Under the pieces are notes generated by a model, which worked only from the letters and a program-made list of their open reading frames with translations, searched no databases and had not been told where the DNA came from. Both the position numbers and the translations under genes were made by a program. From Basidiobolus ranarum (taxonomy: Eukaryota; Basidiobolomycota; Basidiobolomycetes; Basidiobolales): a stretch of 33,008 bases of DNA. This document shows, in pieces, positions 1 to 10,356 of this stretch. The stretch lies in NCBI GenBank assembly GCA_040143965.1, contig JASJQH010006954.1, forward strand, positions 1 through 33,008. Direction: 5' to 3'. The first letter of the stretch is position 1, and each line of letters begins with the position of its first letter.

Positions 1-2906
1 TATACTTGACAGAATTATAGATATAAATTGTGTAAATAGATTTAACTGCAAAAAATCATTAGTATTTTAGGATTTGACCGTGGTATTCAATCGTGGTATT
101 CAATCGTGGTATTCAATCCGGCTGAGGGTTAGGTACTTGATCTTCATTGTCAAAGCTAACTCCATATCTAGATATAGCATCTAAATATAAATGAGTGATG
201 GACTGGCTTTTTGTTTGGAACTATGACACCTTATCATACAATATGCTTATGTGAGACTGCAGATTAGACTACGTCGTTATATAGAATTCTGATGGTAAGA
301 GAAATACATATTTTGTTACTATCTATTGAATGCTCACTTACTTCATCTGATTGGTGTAACTTTTGTTTCCGATGTTGGTTACTCTGGAAATTTATATATA
401 AGGTTCGGTGCATATGCTCTTAATGTTTAGTGCCTCCCCTTCTAACCATAATGACTGAGTGACGCTATCTTGTAAAACCTCATGTAGGAAAGATATTTTA
501 GTGGTTTCCTTTAGCGTACTGTGGTTGCCTTTTATAGCCCTCTATTTCCTCTCTCTACTCCTTGCTACGGACTTTATTTCTACTATTTTAGTGATGCTAA
601 TGCATGAGGTACGATCCAAATCGGAACTGATGTTATTTTCTCACCCCATACTGCTCTATTATCTGTCAAGTTTTAACTGTGCTCCCTAATGGTAAATGGT
701 TCAGGTTAATTGGGATCCTGATTGCTTGGATGTATAAGCGATTGAGCATAATGTGTATTTATCAACGCCTGCATTGTGGCTTTCTGTGTACTGCTACGAA
801 TGAGTCTATGCTAAGTAGGGATGCAAAACTTTAAATTTAATATCAATGCAATGCTATTATGGCGATACTGTTGACTGTTAAGAAGACCTTAGTATCCTTT
901 TGGATATTGAGTCAACTGAGACCACGCTAGCGGACTAACTTCACCTAGGTAGGCTGATATGTCACCAGTTACTTCCATTTAAGGTTATCTTAGGGTTAGG
1001 TTTGATGAAATTGAGTACTCTCAGATTTGCATATTTTGGACAATGTATGTGAAATATATGCTTTGGCCATTGACTTCATAGATTAGAATAAGTATATATA
1101 TAAATATAGTCCACATCCTTGCCTCTGTTGTTAACTCAATTAGTAGCAGGTACTATTGCTGTTCTTGAAGTCAAGTTTTTCAGCCAAGCTGTCGTGTGCA
1201 TGGTGATTTTTTCAATGCAATTATATTTGTAGCTGAACTGTTATTGTTGGAGTTGTTCTGATGACAGGATAATATTCCTTAAAGATTCAAGATTATGTCG
1301 AATGGTCTCTGTCTTGAGAAGGTAGACACCAATTTATTCAAATGTGTTACTAAAGAGTTTGGCACAATTATTCCCCACTACAAACAACCTTCAGACCAAG
1401 AAGATTAACTCTATATTTGGTGTAGATGCTACATGTAGTATGGATTTCAAGTAAGGATATCTATGAAACAGAGTTCCAGCCTAAGAAAGTACTGTACAAT
1501 ATGTAGATCTAGTATTTATCATGTTCTCATAAATTCCATTTATTTATACTTTGTGACAACTCGTAGTGGTTTTTATTAGCCCTCTTGTAAATTTGAAATA
1601 ATCATCACATTAGCACCTTATGAAAACTCTAGATAGCTTTATAATTGTTGAAGTTAGAGTTGGACAGAGTCTGTGTCATTCTGAACATATAGTTTGAGGA
1701 ATGGGTTGTTGAATGTGTTGAAGTATCTGGGAGCCTGTTGGAAGTGGTTTGGAGAATTAGAGAAATTGGTGGTATTCACTTGTTGATTTATTGAGTAGAA
1801 AGTTGACATTTATACTTTTGTCAAGATGTAAGCAAACTAACATGTGGAATATGCTTAGAAAGGTCTAAGAAACATGTGTGCAAAGTTTGGGGCTTCTAGC
1901 ACAAGCTTGAAAAATCTCTATATCTGAGAACATCTAAGTTGGTGTCAATATTCCAAGTAAATTCCTCTTAAGAACAGTGGGTGATACCTTAGTTCAATAT
2001 GGAATAACAAAATACTAAGCTATATATGATTATATAGATGTTAAGTCTATGCTTATTTCAAAAAAAGATATACTAATAGTTATCTATTATTTTAATTCAG
2101 TCTTATACACCTGTAATACCCTGGAATCAGGAAAGATGTAGTAGTAATTGGAGTAAGTTTAGGATAAACTCAGAGTCTTGATTTTAATCTTCTATCAAGC
2201 AGTGTTTGCTCTTGAGTATCATAATTTTTTGCTAATTACTGTCCCACAATCCCTTTATCATGCAGTGCTGCACTTTCAGTAACTATGCATGCCTCTTGTC
2301 TAGATATGTATTTATGAAACAACCAATACCATTCAACCACATTATATCATATATGTATTCAGATCCAGAGTATTCAAATTTCAACAACTAATTGGCCCCT
2401 TGGTCCCAAGATCAAAGCACCTGGTCAATGTCGCTAAACTCAACCAATGAAACTTACAAAGTAGCTCAGGTCAGTTAAATAACATTTCAGTGTGCGAGAC
2501 AATGTGTAAAGATAGGAAAGAATCCCGAGATCAGCATAATTTATCACTTGATCACAAATGATCGGCTCATCAATAATCAAGTTTGGGAAAAGTAAGGTAT
2601 ATCTCCATTTAATATGGGTTCCAAACAATGTATAAATAGCAGTGGATACCAAAAAAGATGGATATTTTAGTTGGCGTTGTTAAGACCAATAAACTTTATA
2701 GCTAAGCTGCATAGATTTAGTTCAAATGAAACTATCAAATCCCTTATTATAGATAGATCCGAAATAATCACTAAAATCACATTATTCTATATAAGGGGAT
2801 GTTGATATTCGTTACCGTTATATTCGTATAACTTTGAGTACTAAATTTAGAATTTTCTGAAGCCATTCTCATTCACTTTTAACAAGAACTTCCTTGAGTA
2901 ATTATC
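1..2906. other. AT-rich stretch with no supportable gene
   Basis: No reading frame here has a recognisable domain, and the few ORFs of 70-76 codons have low-complexity or hydrophobic translations typical of AT-rich noise. The stretch opens with a 13-bp tandem repeat (79-117). The last 200 bases are probably the promoter of the coiled-coil gene that follows; a TATA-like run lies at about 2787-2796. Decayed transposon sequence is possible, but I could not recognise any. Confidence 0.5.
79..117. repeat. 13-bp tandem repeat, three perfect copies
   Basis: The unit CGTGGTATTCAAT occurs three times in a row without mismatch (79-91, 92-104, 105-117). No gene is recognisable around it, and no function is claimed. 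Confidence 0.9.
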
Positions 2907-3413
2907 ATGATGACAACAGAGGAGCCGGTAAGTCTAGAAGCGTTTCTCTCAAATTTGTGGTCAAATAATATGCTAAACATGAGTTTTTTAGTTGCTTAAG
3001 CTGCTAACCAAGGAACTAGAATCCATTTGGATACAACTAAAGGAAGCTAGCGTTTACCAAAAAGTCACTAAAATTCGATTGAACTCTTTCGTACAATACA
3101 TTAACTTCCATGTGGTTATATTTAGGATTTCTTACATCAACGAGAGAAGGAAATCTTCTCGGTGCTGAAAGAACTTCAATTGACACAATTAAGAGAGGAA
3201 ACTAAGCGAGAAGAGATACGAGTAAAAGAGGAAGAAGTAACTAAACGAGAAGAAATTCGGATAAAAGAGGAAGAAATAACCAAGCGAGAAGAGACACGAA
3301 CTAAAGAGCAAGAAGCAACCAAGCGAGAAGAAACTCGGATAAAAGAGGAAGAACTAACAAAACGAAAGACTGAAGAGCAAATAACGGCGCGCAGCAAAAT
3401 GATGGATTTCTAA
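2907..3413 (+). CDS. Small charged coiled-coil protein with 13-residue repeats (hypothetical)
   Basis: I do not recognise the family. Proposed exons are 2907-2927, 2992-3090 and 3126-3413, giving 135 residues. The introns are 64 and 35 nt with GT...AG ends; the first has a CTAAAC-like branch site before a T-rich acceptor. The frame is continuous across both joins, which supports the model over a short ORF starting further in. The C-terminal half consists of four 13-residue units of the form TKREExRxKEEEx, then a degraded fifth, and is expected to be one long, strongly charged helix. There is no signal peptide or membrane segment. The second intron is unusually short, so that splice is the least certain part. 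Such charged helices often act as structural or scaffold proteins, but no role can be assigned here. Confidence 0.55.
3202..3357 (+). repeat. 39-bp coding tandem repeat, four units
   Basis: Four consecutive 39-bp units encode the TKREE(I/T)R(V/I/T)KE(E/Q)E(V/I/A/L) repeat in the coiled-coil protein. The units differ from each other at synonymous and conservative positions, which suggests selection for the charge pattern. Confidence 0.8.
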
Positions 3414-3678
3414 TCGCAACACGCAACCCTAATGATTTCTAAATTTGCTTTTCTCTTGGAAAATCCCTTCCCAGCTATGAATGCACCTTTGATCCTTATT
3501 TAGTTCCATTTGTATTGTTTAGTATTTTTATCGCTCCAGTATACGTTCTATCACTATAAAAATCCCACAATTATTGTTAGTACATTCTGGAAGATACACA
3601 AGCAAGATTAACCACTATTCAATCAAATGTTCAACATACTAGATTATGGTGATCTTGGGTAGTATCAAAAAAGAGTAG

Positions 3679-3752
3679 TCAATATAGCTCAGTTGGTTAG
3701 TTGGGTTAACTAGTGATAGCTGATATGATCACGTGTCAGTAGCTTGAATTAT
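3679..3752 (+). pseudogene. tRNA-like relic (A-box / D-arm sequence)
   Basis: The sequence TAGCTCAGTTGGTTAG at 3685-3700 matches a typical eukaryotic tRNA D-arm and internal A box. It is followed by a possible anticodon-type hairpin and by CTTGAAT, which resembles a T-loop, at about the right distance. However, the T-stem does not pair, the acceptor strands match poorly and no proper B box is present. This looks like a degenerate tRNA or tRNA-derived SINE fragment, not a functional tRNA gene. It sits just upstream of the HIT gene. Confidence 0.3.
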
Positions 3753-3791
3753 TTTATGGTTAGAGGAGTTTGTACCTACCCATTGTGTTCT

Positions 3792-4512
3792 ATGGCTGGC
3801 CTCCGAAATTTTTATATTATCTTTAGTGTACTTGTGATGTTTTCATGTTTCCCTCACAAACATCAGAGCAGACTGCCTTCAGAGTGCATATTTTGTTCTA
3901 TCGGTGAGCATTCGGCCACTCGTATAGTTTATCAAGTAAGTGTTCCAAGTATCCTCGATACCCCTTCTCTGACTTGACCAAAATTTTGGATAGGATGAAG
4001 ACGTGATTGCCTTTCACGATATAAAACCTGCTGCCAATACTCACTTGCTAGTTGTCCCGACTAGACATATAGGTAACTTATGATAAATCCCATCATATAG
4101 ATAGACATGACTGACTTGTATTTATAGGGACGGTTAAATCACTTCGAAAAGAGGATTATGAGTTGGGTAACTATAAGAGAGATAACGTTCGATCTACGAC
4201 ATGATATTTTCTAATTTGTATCATTATGTAGTTCAAAAAATGAAAGTAGTTGGACAACGATTGCTTCGTGAGCAAGGATATTCGGAAGACAACATAAGGT
4301 GAGTAAAACTGAGGGATTTTTCATTTTTATTTTTATTTAAAGGACTAAATTTTAGACTCGGGTTTCATATTCCTCCGTTTAACTCCATTGACCACTTGCA
4401 TCTCCATTGTTTGGGTTTACCTTTTCGAAATTGGTGGATTGGTGGAAAATATTCACGAAATACACCTTTGTGGTTTAATTCGATTGACACGATATTGGAG
4501 AAATTGAAGTAA
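3792..4512 (+). CDS. HINT3: HIT-domain nucleotide hydrolase, HINT3 type
   Basis: Histidine-triad protein expected to hydrolyse nucleoside phosphoramidates or acyl-adenylates. Exons: 3792-3935, 3994-4072, 4128-4166, 4232-4298, 4356-4512 (161 residues). All four introns are 55-65 nt with GT...AG ends and preserve the frame. The N-terminal CxxC (ECIFCSI), then ATRIVYQDEDVIAFHDIKPA, LLVVPTRHIG and the catalytic triad HLHLHC follow the order of HINT3/aprataxin-like HIT domains. The C-terminal end with RNWW and WFNSIDTILEKL is typical of HINT3. The start is uncertain: in-frame ATGs lie at 3756, 3792 and 3837. The two earlier ones add a short hydrophobic stretch (FYIIFSVLVMFSCF) that could be a signal anchor, or could be untranslated; starting at 3837 gives a normal cytosolic HINT3. 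Confidence 0.88.
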
Positions 4513-5454
4513 CTTTATTAGACCTTTGAAGACATGATGAAACCGAATTTTAGATTAAAACACTGTAGACTTTAGACGTATTACCATCGTTAGTAATGGA
4601 ATCATAAGCATCGTAGTCCTGTACTCTACATCTGGCATGGTTAAGTTAATATATAGTACTGGGCTTAGGCTTGAGCTCACATACATTACATACCATTACT
4701 TTCAATACCGTGAGCAAATCTACCTGGCAATAAAGAGCAGCCTGTCTCTAACGAACGTTGATTCAGATTGACAAAATGTAAAGCAGTAAAAGGTAGATCC
4801 AAGTTGTCGACTTGTAATGAGCCAGCCAAAAGTACACATTGGTTGAATACACTCCAAATCTTACTATATATAACGCACCAACTCTATTAGCACTCAATTT
4901 GTACATCACCAGTACGTGTTACCTATGTCTTCCACACAGGATTATGGAAGGTCTCATGACCGTACGATCACATCAGTGAGATGTTTCTACATCAACCCTA
5001 TCTAGGTAATCTACCTGGAATCCATCTGGGCAATATTACTAGCATGTTTGGTATTTGCTAGGGTTTGTGGTTGATAAGGAAATCAATATAATCCGAAAAT
5101 CCGTTTTGAAATGATGCGGGAGTTGTGGGTGCGAGAATCTTCTTTGTGTAAGGGAAATTTGTTGAGAAATGTGCTCACCATATATGCTCATGATTTATAT
5201 AGATAATTAGCGATAATTTGATGTTCCACACTGCTTAAAATCAATCGGAATCCGTGGTATTTGACCTTTTATATCCAATAATGCGTGAGAGTATATGTCA
5301 GCAAGAAGTGCCAAAACAGGGAGTATTAGGAATTCTTGAATCCATCCATCCAAATTCACATACTGGGTTACGAGTCGGGAGATTCTATAAATACGACGTA
5401 GCTCGTGAGTGAAACTTCAGTACCACTCTTCCATTTAGTTCCTGCTCAGTAAAT
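4513..5454. other. Intergenic stretch with prolidase promoter
   Basis: No coding potential seen on either strand. The right end holds the promoter of the prolidase gene; the rest is AT-rich without recognisable repeats. Confidence 0.5.
5386..5393 (+). promoter_or_regulatory. TATA box of the prolidase gene
   Basis: TATAAATA lies about 60 bases before the prolidase start codon, a usual position for a fungal TATA element with a short leader. Confidence 0.5.
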
Positions 5455-6881
5455 ATGGTCAACGCTAGTCAATTCTATTACACCTCTAAAGTTAACAACC
5501 GTAAGGTTGCCAAAAACCTTGGTGTTGACGCTGGTGTTATCTACCTCAAAGGCCATGTTAACACTGTGAAGTTTGACAGTGATACTGTAAGTCTCTGATT
5601 ATCTTCTAGCCCAACCTTTTTATCAAGTAAGCTGAACTTTTATCACTTTTACAGGAATTGCCTTTCGACCAAGATCCATACTTTTTCTACATGACTGGCG
5701 TGGAGCAACCTGGATACGAGTTCCTCTATGATATCGAGAGCGATAAAGCTGTTCTTTTCGCCCCCAGAATCCCCGAGGACGATATTGTCTGGATTGGTTC
5801 ACCCGAAACCAACGAACAACTAAAAGAAAGATATGATGTCGATGAGGTTAAATATACCGATGATTTGACTGTTTTCCTGAAGGAACTTTCCCCCAAGAGT
5901 GTCTACGTCTTAAATGGTACTGATGCTTCACATTTGGCTGAATTCCAAGCCAGTGTTGAGGAAACCAAGCTTGAAGAGGCCCTTAAAGAAGCCCGTATGT
6001 TCAAGTCTGAATTTGAGCTTGAAGTTATGAGAATTTCCAACAAGATTTCCAGTGATGCTCATATCGCTCTTATGAAGAAGATCAAGCCTGGTATGAATGA
6101 ACGTGAACTTCAAGCCTTGTTTGAATATGAATGCAATCGTCATGGTTCTATGCGTCAAGCTTACCTTCCCATCATGGCATATAGCAACAATGCTGCCACA
6201 TTGCATTATGGTCGTAATAACTGTGAAATGCCCGATGGATCTCACTTATTCTTGGTAGATGCTGGTGGTGAATACCATAGATATGCCTCCGACATTACTC
6301 GTACTTACCCTGTTGGTGGTAAATACACTGATGATGCTAAAACCATCTATAGCATTGTTTTAGACATGCAAAAGCAAGTTTTGGATGCGTTGAAGCCCGG
6401 AGTTAAGTGGGAGGATATGCATCGTCTTGCCAGCCGTATTGCCTGTGAAGGTCTTAAGAAGTGCGGTATTCTTAAAGGAGATGTGGATGAGATGATCGCT
6501 AAATTCGTTCCTGCTGCATTCTATCCTCATGGACTTGGACATTCCATTGGTATTGATACCCATGATGTTGGTGGCTATCCTAAGGGAGTAGAGAAAATCA
6601 ACGAACCAGGTATCCGTTACTTGCGTATGCGTCGTGATTTGAAGCCTGGCATGGTTGTCACCGTGGAGCCTGGAGTATACTTCTGCGATGCTATCATTGA
6701 ACCCTTCCTGAAGAACCCCGAGACTGCCAAATACTTTGATATTCCTACCCTTGACAGATTCCGCAAGGTTGGTGGAGTTCGTATTGAGGATAATGTTGTC
6801 ATTAAGGAAGATTCCATTGAGAACCTTACCACTGTTCCTAAAGAAATTGATGAAATCGAAGCCATCATGGCCTCTGCTTAA
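5455..6881 (+). CDS. PEPD: Xaa-Pro dipeptidase (prolidase)
   Basis: Cytosolic dimanganese peptidase of family M24B that cleaves X-Pro dipeptides and recycles proline. Two exons, 5455-5586 and 5655-6881, are joined by a 68-nt intron and give 452 residues. The N-terminal half is the aminopeptidase-P-like domain and the C-terminal half the pita-bread catalytic domain. All five metal ligands are visible: Asp246 (LVDAGG), Asp257 (SDITRTYP), His340 (HGLGHSIG), Glu382 (TVEPGVY) and Glu422 (RIEDN). Each lies exactly 30 residues before its human prolidase counterpart, as I recall that numbering, so the catalytic domain has no indels. The codon use is noticeably more regular than in neighbouring genes, fitting a well-expressed housekeeping gene. 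A poly(A) signal AATAAA lies at 6931. Confidence 0.96.
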
Positions 6882-7699
<818 letters not shown>

Positions 7700-8076
7700 G
7701 AAACCATTCTTCCTTTATGGAATTGATTCTCATATCACTACTATCAATGGTTGTTTCTGTATATACTAAGTATCGATTACCCACTTGCGTGCGTAATGAA
7801 ACACTTCTCTGATCATCAAATGAATGCTATTCTTTTTATGTGTTGAATTTTCAATAAAATATTGCCGCTGCGGTATCATCCACTATTAATATCATATTCA
7901 TGAACCGGAATCACGTAAAGCTCTAAGGTTTCTTATTCTTCCATATGTGAAATTAAGTCACATTTTGTATAGATTTGAAGTTTCACCGTATGTGATGGAC
8001 ATAAAGCACTTTATTGTTAGGGGTAAGTTGAATTTTGTAGGATTAGATCTCTAGAGGGGAATCCCATATATCATCA
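7700..8076. other. Intergenic between convergent genes
   Basis: Holds the 3' ends of histone H4 and of the minus-strand membrane protein gene. Nothing else is recognised. Confidence 0.5.
7853..7858 (+). terminator. Poly(A) signal of histone H4
   Basis: AATAAA about 150 bases after the H4 stop. This suggests a polyadenylated H4 mRNA; I saw no animal-type histone stem-loop. Confidence 0.45.
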
Positions 8077-8525
8077 CTAATTTTGCTCATTAAATCCACT
8101 TTCGAATTCATCATCAATAGCGAAGATACCCGAGGATGGATCAATTTCGAAGTCATCTACTGGTGGTTGTGGAGAAATAATCTCTCTATCTTCGTCAGAG
8201 TCGGTAAAGTGAGTAGTTTCTTGGTGGAATGGTTCAGTTAGTTCGTCTCCTTCATCGTCTACAACCACCTCTGATAATAAATGTTGAAAATCCTCTTGTT
8301 CTGGTTGAATAACGGAGTTAACTCGTCGAAGTGGGTAAGTTCCACTTGGTACTAAACGAATGCTACGTCTATAGCAAATATAAAGTCCTAAAGCGACCAA
8401 TATCGTGATTAAAATGGACTGTAAGAAGAGAAGATAGTGAGCTGATGGGTTCTATTTAACAGAAGTGAATAGTAGTCACTTACCAAGATGAACACTGAAG
8501 TCCAAGAAGTTTCCGAACCTTTCAT
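8077..8525 (-). CDS. Small single-pass membrane protein with acidic tail (hypothetical)
   Basis: Family not recognised. Two exons, 8484-8525 and 8077-8418, are joined by a 65-nt GT...AG intron and give 127 residues. The N-terminus is short (MKGSETSW) and has no signal peptide. It is followed by one hydrophobic segment of about 20 residues (SVFILSILITILVALGLYI), then CYRR, which suggests an Nout-Cin anchor by the positive-inside rule. The C-terminal 85 residues are acidic, with clusters such as VVVDDEGDE and DSDEDRE, and are probably disordered in the cytosol. The start codon lies in a short exon, and the intron falls inside the membrane segment. Upstream sequence on the same strand could be read as further coding but looks non-protein-like. 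Confidence 0.6.
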
Positions 8526-9279
8526 ATTTCAAGAGACAAATAAATATATGTGAAGCAATTTTTTTAGTTACTTCCAGACTTGGGTATATTTCTTAAACCC
8601 AAGGAAATTCTTCGAATTAGGTAATCTTGGTGGTGGAAATAACTTCTACAGAGGAGTTCGAAAAGAAGGAATTTGGTGGAGGTTTATACTTTGAAAGTAT
8701 AATGGTACTTGTTTATCGATAGTCTTTTATGGTCTTGACTTAGAGTTGAATATATCTTTCGCTATTTCCAAGACTTCAATCTTTTTACGGTGGTAACACT
8801 ATAATCAATCTCCCCTTCCATAACCTCTTCTGTACTCCCCTTAATATTGGTAAATGATGGGCAAATGACCCTGACGTCAACTCAACATATCCCTTAATCC
8901 CTCCAGACCCTCGATATTTAAATGGTTTAAACATGGTTGAAATTGTATGGCAATAATGTAAATCCCGAATAATATTTATGGAATATTTGTAGATTTGAGA
9001 ATAACCAGCCACCAACAAGATAGGATAATAGAAGGATCATTCGAAACGGTCATAGCAATGAGTAACAGAAATGGGAACTGAAGCCCAAACCCAAATGAAA
9101 TTTCGGGATATTTTGAGTGTACGAAACTTCGTATTAAATATTTCAAACCACTAATTCACTTTATAAATTCGAGTAATTTCTAGGAAATCTCTATCAATTG
9201 TCTTGCTAATTCAATTGTATCTCACATCCCACATCCTATCTCATTTACTAAATCTTCTTTTAGTCTTGGCTCTATAATT
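8526..9279. other. Divergent intergenic region with CRE palindrome
   Basis: Separates the minus-strand membrane protein from the plus-strand secreted GX3 protein, so it probably holds both promoters. It includes a CRE palindrome and a TTATAAAT element at 9161-9168. A 77-codon minus-strand ORF (8785-9018) shows no recognisable features. Confidence 0.5.
8872..8879. promoter_or_regulatory. CRE-like palindrome
   Basis: Perfect TGACGTCA, the ATF/CREB-family bZIP site, about 400 bases before the secreted GX3 gene. Occupancy is an inference from sequence only. Confidence 0.35.
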
Positions 9280-9945
9280 ATGCATTCCACTGGTGTTCTT
9301 CTGTGTTTATTTTGGGTGTCCATAACCTTGGCTGCACCGGTAGCGAACAGATATGATACCGATGTTCAATTAGGAACTGGCGGTGGGAGTTATGGGGCTT
9401 CAAAGAATACATGGAATGACCAAGAGAGGACTTATGTGTATGGCGGAGGAGATGAAGATGGTGACGGGGATGAGGATGGGGATGGGGATAGTAATGATAC
9501 GGGTGCTAATGAAGATTATGATCACGGTTTCGAGGATGGAAAAAGGGCAGCCTACAAAGAAGGATATGCCGATGGAAAAGATAAAGGCCACTGGAAAGGA
9601 TTTAAAGAGGGCTCTAATCAAGGTCAACGCGAAGGTCATAAAAGTGGAAAAGTTGAAGGAGCTCAAAGGGGCTTAGATGATGGCTATTGGGAAGGTTTTG
9701 ATAATGGAGAGCAGGATGGTGAAGCTAACGGGGAAAAGCGAGGCTATGATGATGGTCATGGGATTGGCAAGAAGTATGGCTACGATCGCGGTTTTAAACT
9801 AGGTCTTGCTGCAGCTTTAGCTGAACAAGGTTCCGGAAACTACAAAACTCTGGAACAAAAGTTTGGTTCCATAGATGGCTTATCTGAAGATAATGATCAC
9901 CCCAACTATCGTGGCGAGGGAATGGGTGGTAATTCCAAATATTGA
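9280..9945 (+). CDS. Secreted protein with a long GX3 (glycine every fourth residue) repeat
   Basis: Intronless, 221 residues. A signal peptide is clear: hydrophobic core LLCLFWVSITLA with probable cleavage near Ala18-Ala19. Residues 55-75 are a Gly/Asp/Glu linker (GDEDGDGDEDGDGD). From 83 to 175 every fourth residue is glycine: 23 of 24 positions, with Ala91 as the only exception. The intervening triplets are rich in aromatic, acidic and basic residues. The glycine register resembles the deca-GX3 motif of Yae1/Lto1 iron-sulfur adaptor proteins, but those are cytosolic with about ten units. This one is secreted and more than twice as long. Function unknown; a cell-wall or extracellular glycine-zipper structure is a guess. 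A poly(A) signal lies at 10072. A TATA-like element lies about 115 bases upstream. Confidence 0.8.
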   Translation: MHSTGVLLCLFWVSITLAAPVANRYDTDVQLGTGGGSYGASKNTWNDQERTYVYGGGDEDGDGDEDGDGDSNDTGANEDYDHGFEDGKRAAYKEGYADGKDKGHWKGFKEGSNQGQREGHKSGKVEGAQRGLDDGYWEGFDNGEQDGEANGEKRGYDDGHGIGKKYGYDRGFKLGLAAALAEQGSGNYKTLEQKFGSIDGLSEDNDHPNYRGEGMGGNSKY

Positions 9946-10356
9946 GACTGCTTCAGTGGTGAGAGATTCTCGTCCAACCCTTGTAAATCTTTGAAAGCTC
10001 AATTCTAGGAATCAAATCGGAAAATACTACCGACAAGCACTGCATGTATTCCTGTTTTAATATAGAGTTTGAATAAATATTGCTTTGAAATGAGTGCAGT
10101 CACATTGTTGGCGATTATAAATATTCACAAGCGCATCAGCCACTTCCATGAAACCCACACGTGATTCCTATTCCAGTATACTAGCCCATTCGTCAGCCTT
10201 GCAAACTAGGAATTTTATTGGTTTACAAGATTCATCTAGTTTTTTTTCAAAATATCGGAGAAAATGAGTAGTAAAGAAAACTTTTTGACTCGTCTCTGCT
10301 CCGTGCTAACTCAACCAAAAGTTTCTCGACGGGTTTAAACTACAAAAGCAGCTGTT
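9946..10356. other. Intergenic with 3' UTR and leader of the Myb gene
   Basis: Contains the poly(A) signal AATAAA of the GX3 gene (10072-10077) and the probable leader of the Myb/zinc-finger gene, including a short upstream ORF listed separately. Confidence 0.5.
10264..10338 (+). promoter_or_regulatory. Possible upstream ORF before the Myb/zinc-finger gene
   Basis: A 24-codon ORF with its own ATG and stop ends 18 bases before the proposed start codon of the transcription factor. If it is inside the mRNA leader it could restrain translation of the main frame. The transcription start is unknown, so this is tentative. Confidence 0.3.

Noticed and set aside
459-689. 76-codon plus-strand ORF with hydrophobic residues
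   Set aside because: No promoter, splice context or homology; typical of AT-rich non-coding DNA.
2440-2652. 70-codon minus-strand ORF, considered as a decayed transposon RNase H/RT fragment
   Set aside because: I found no conserved RT or RNase H motif in it or in the sequence following it.
8785-9018. 77-codon minus-strand ORF
   Set aside because: No signal, domain or splice partner; it overlaps the expected promoter region with the CRE.
9383-9676. 97-codon frame rich in Met/Lys
   Set aside because: Alternative frame of the GX3 secreted protein; composition is a by-product of GGA/GAT-rich codons.
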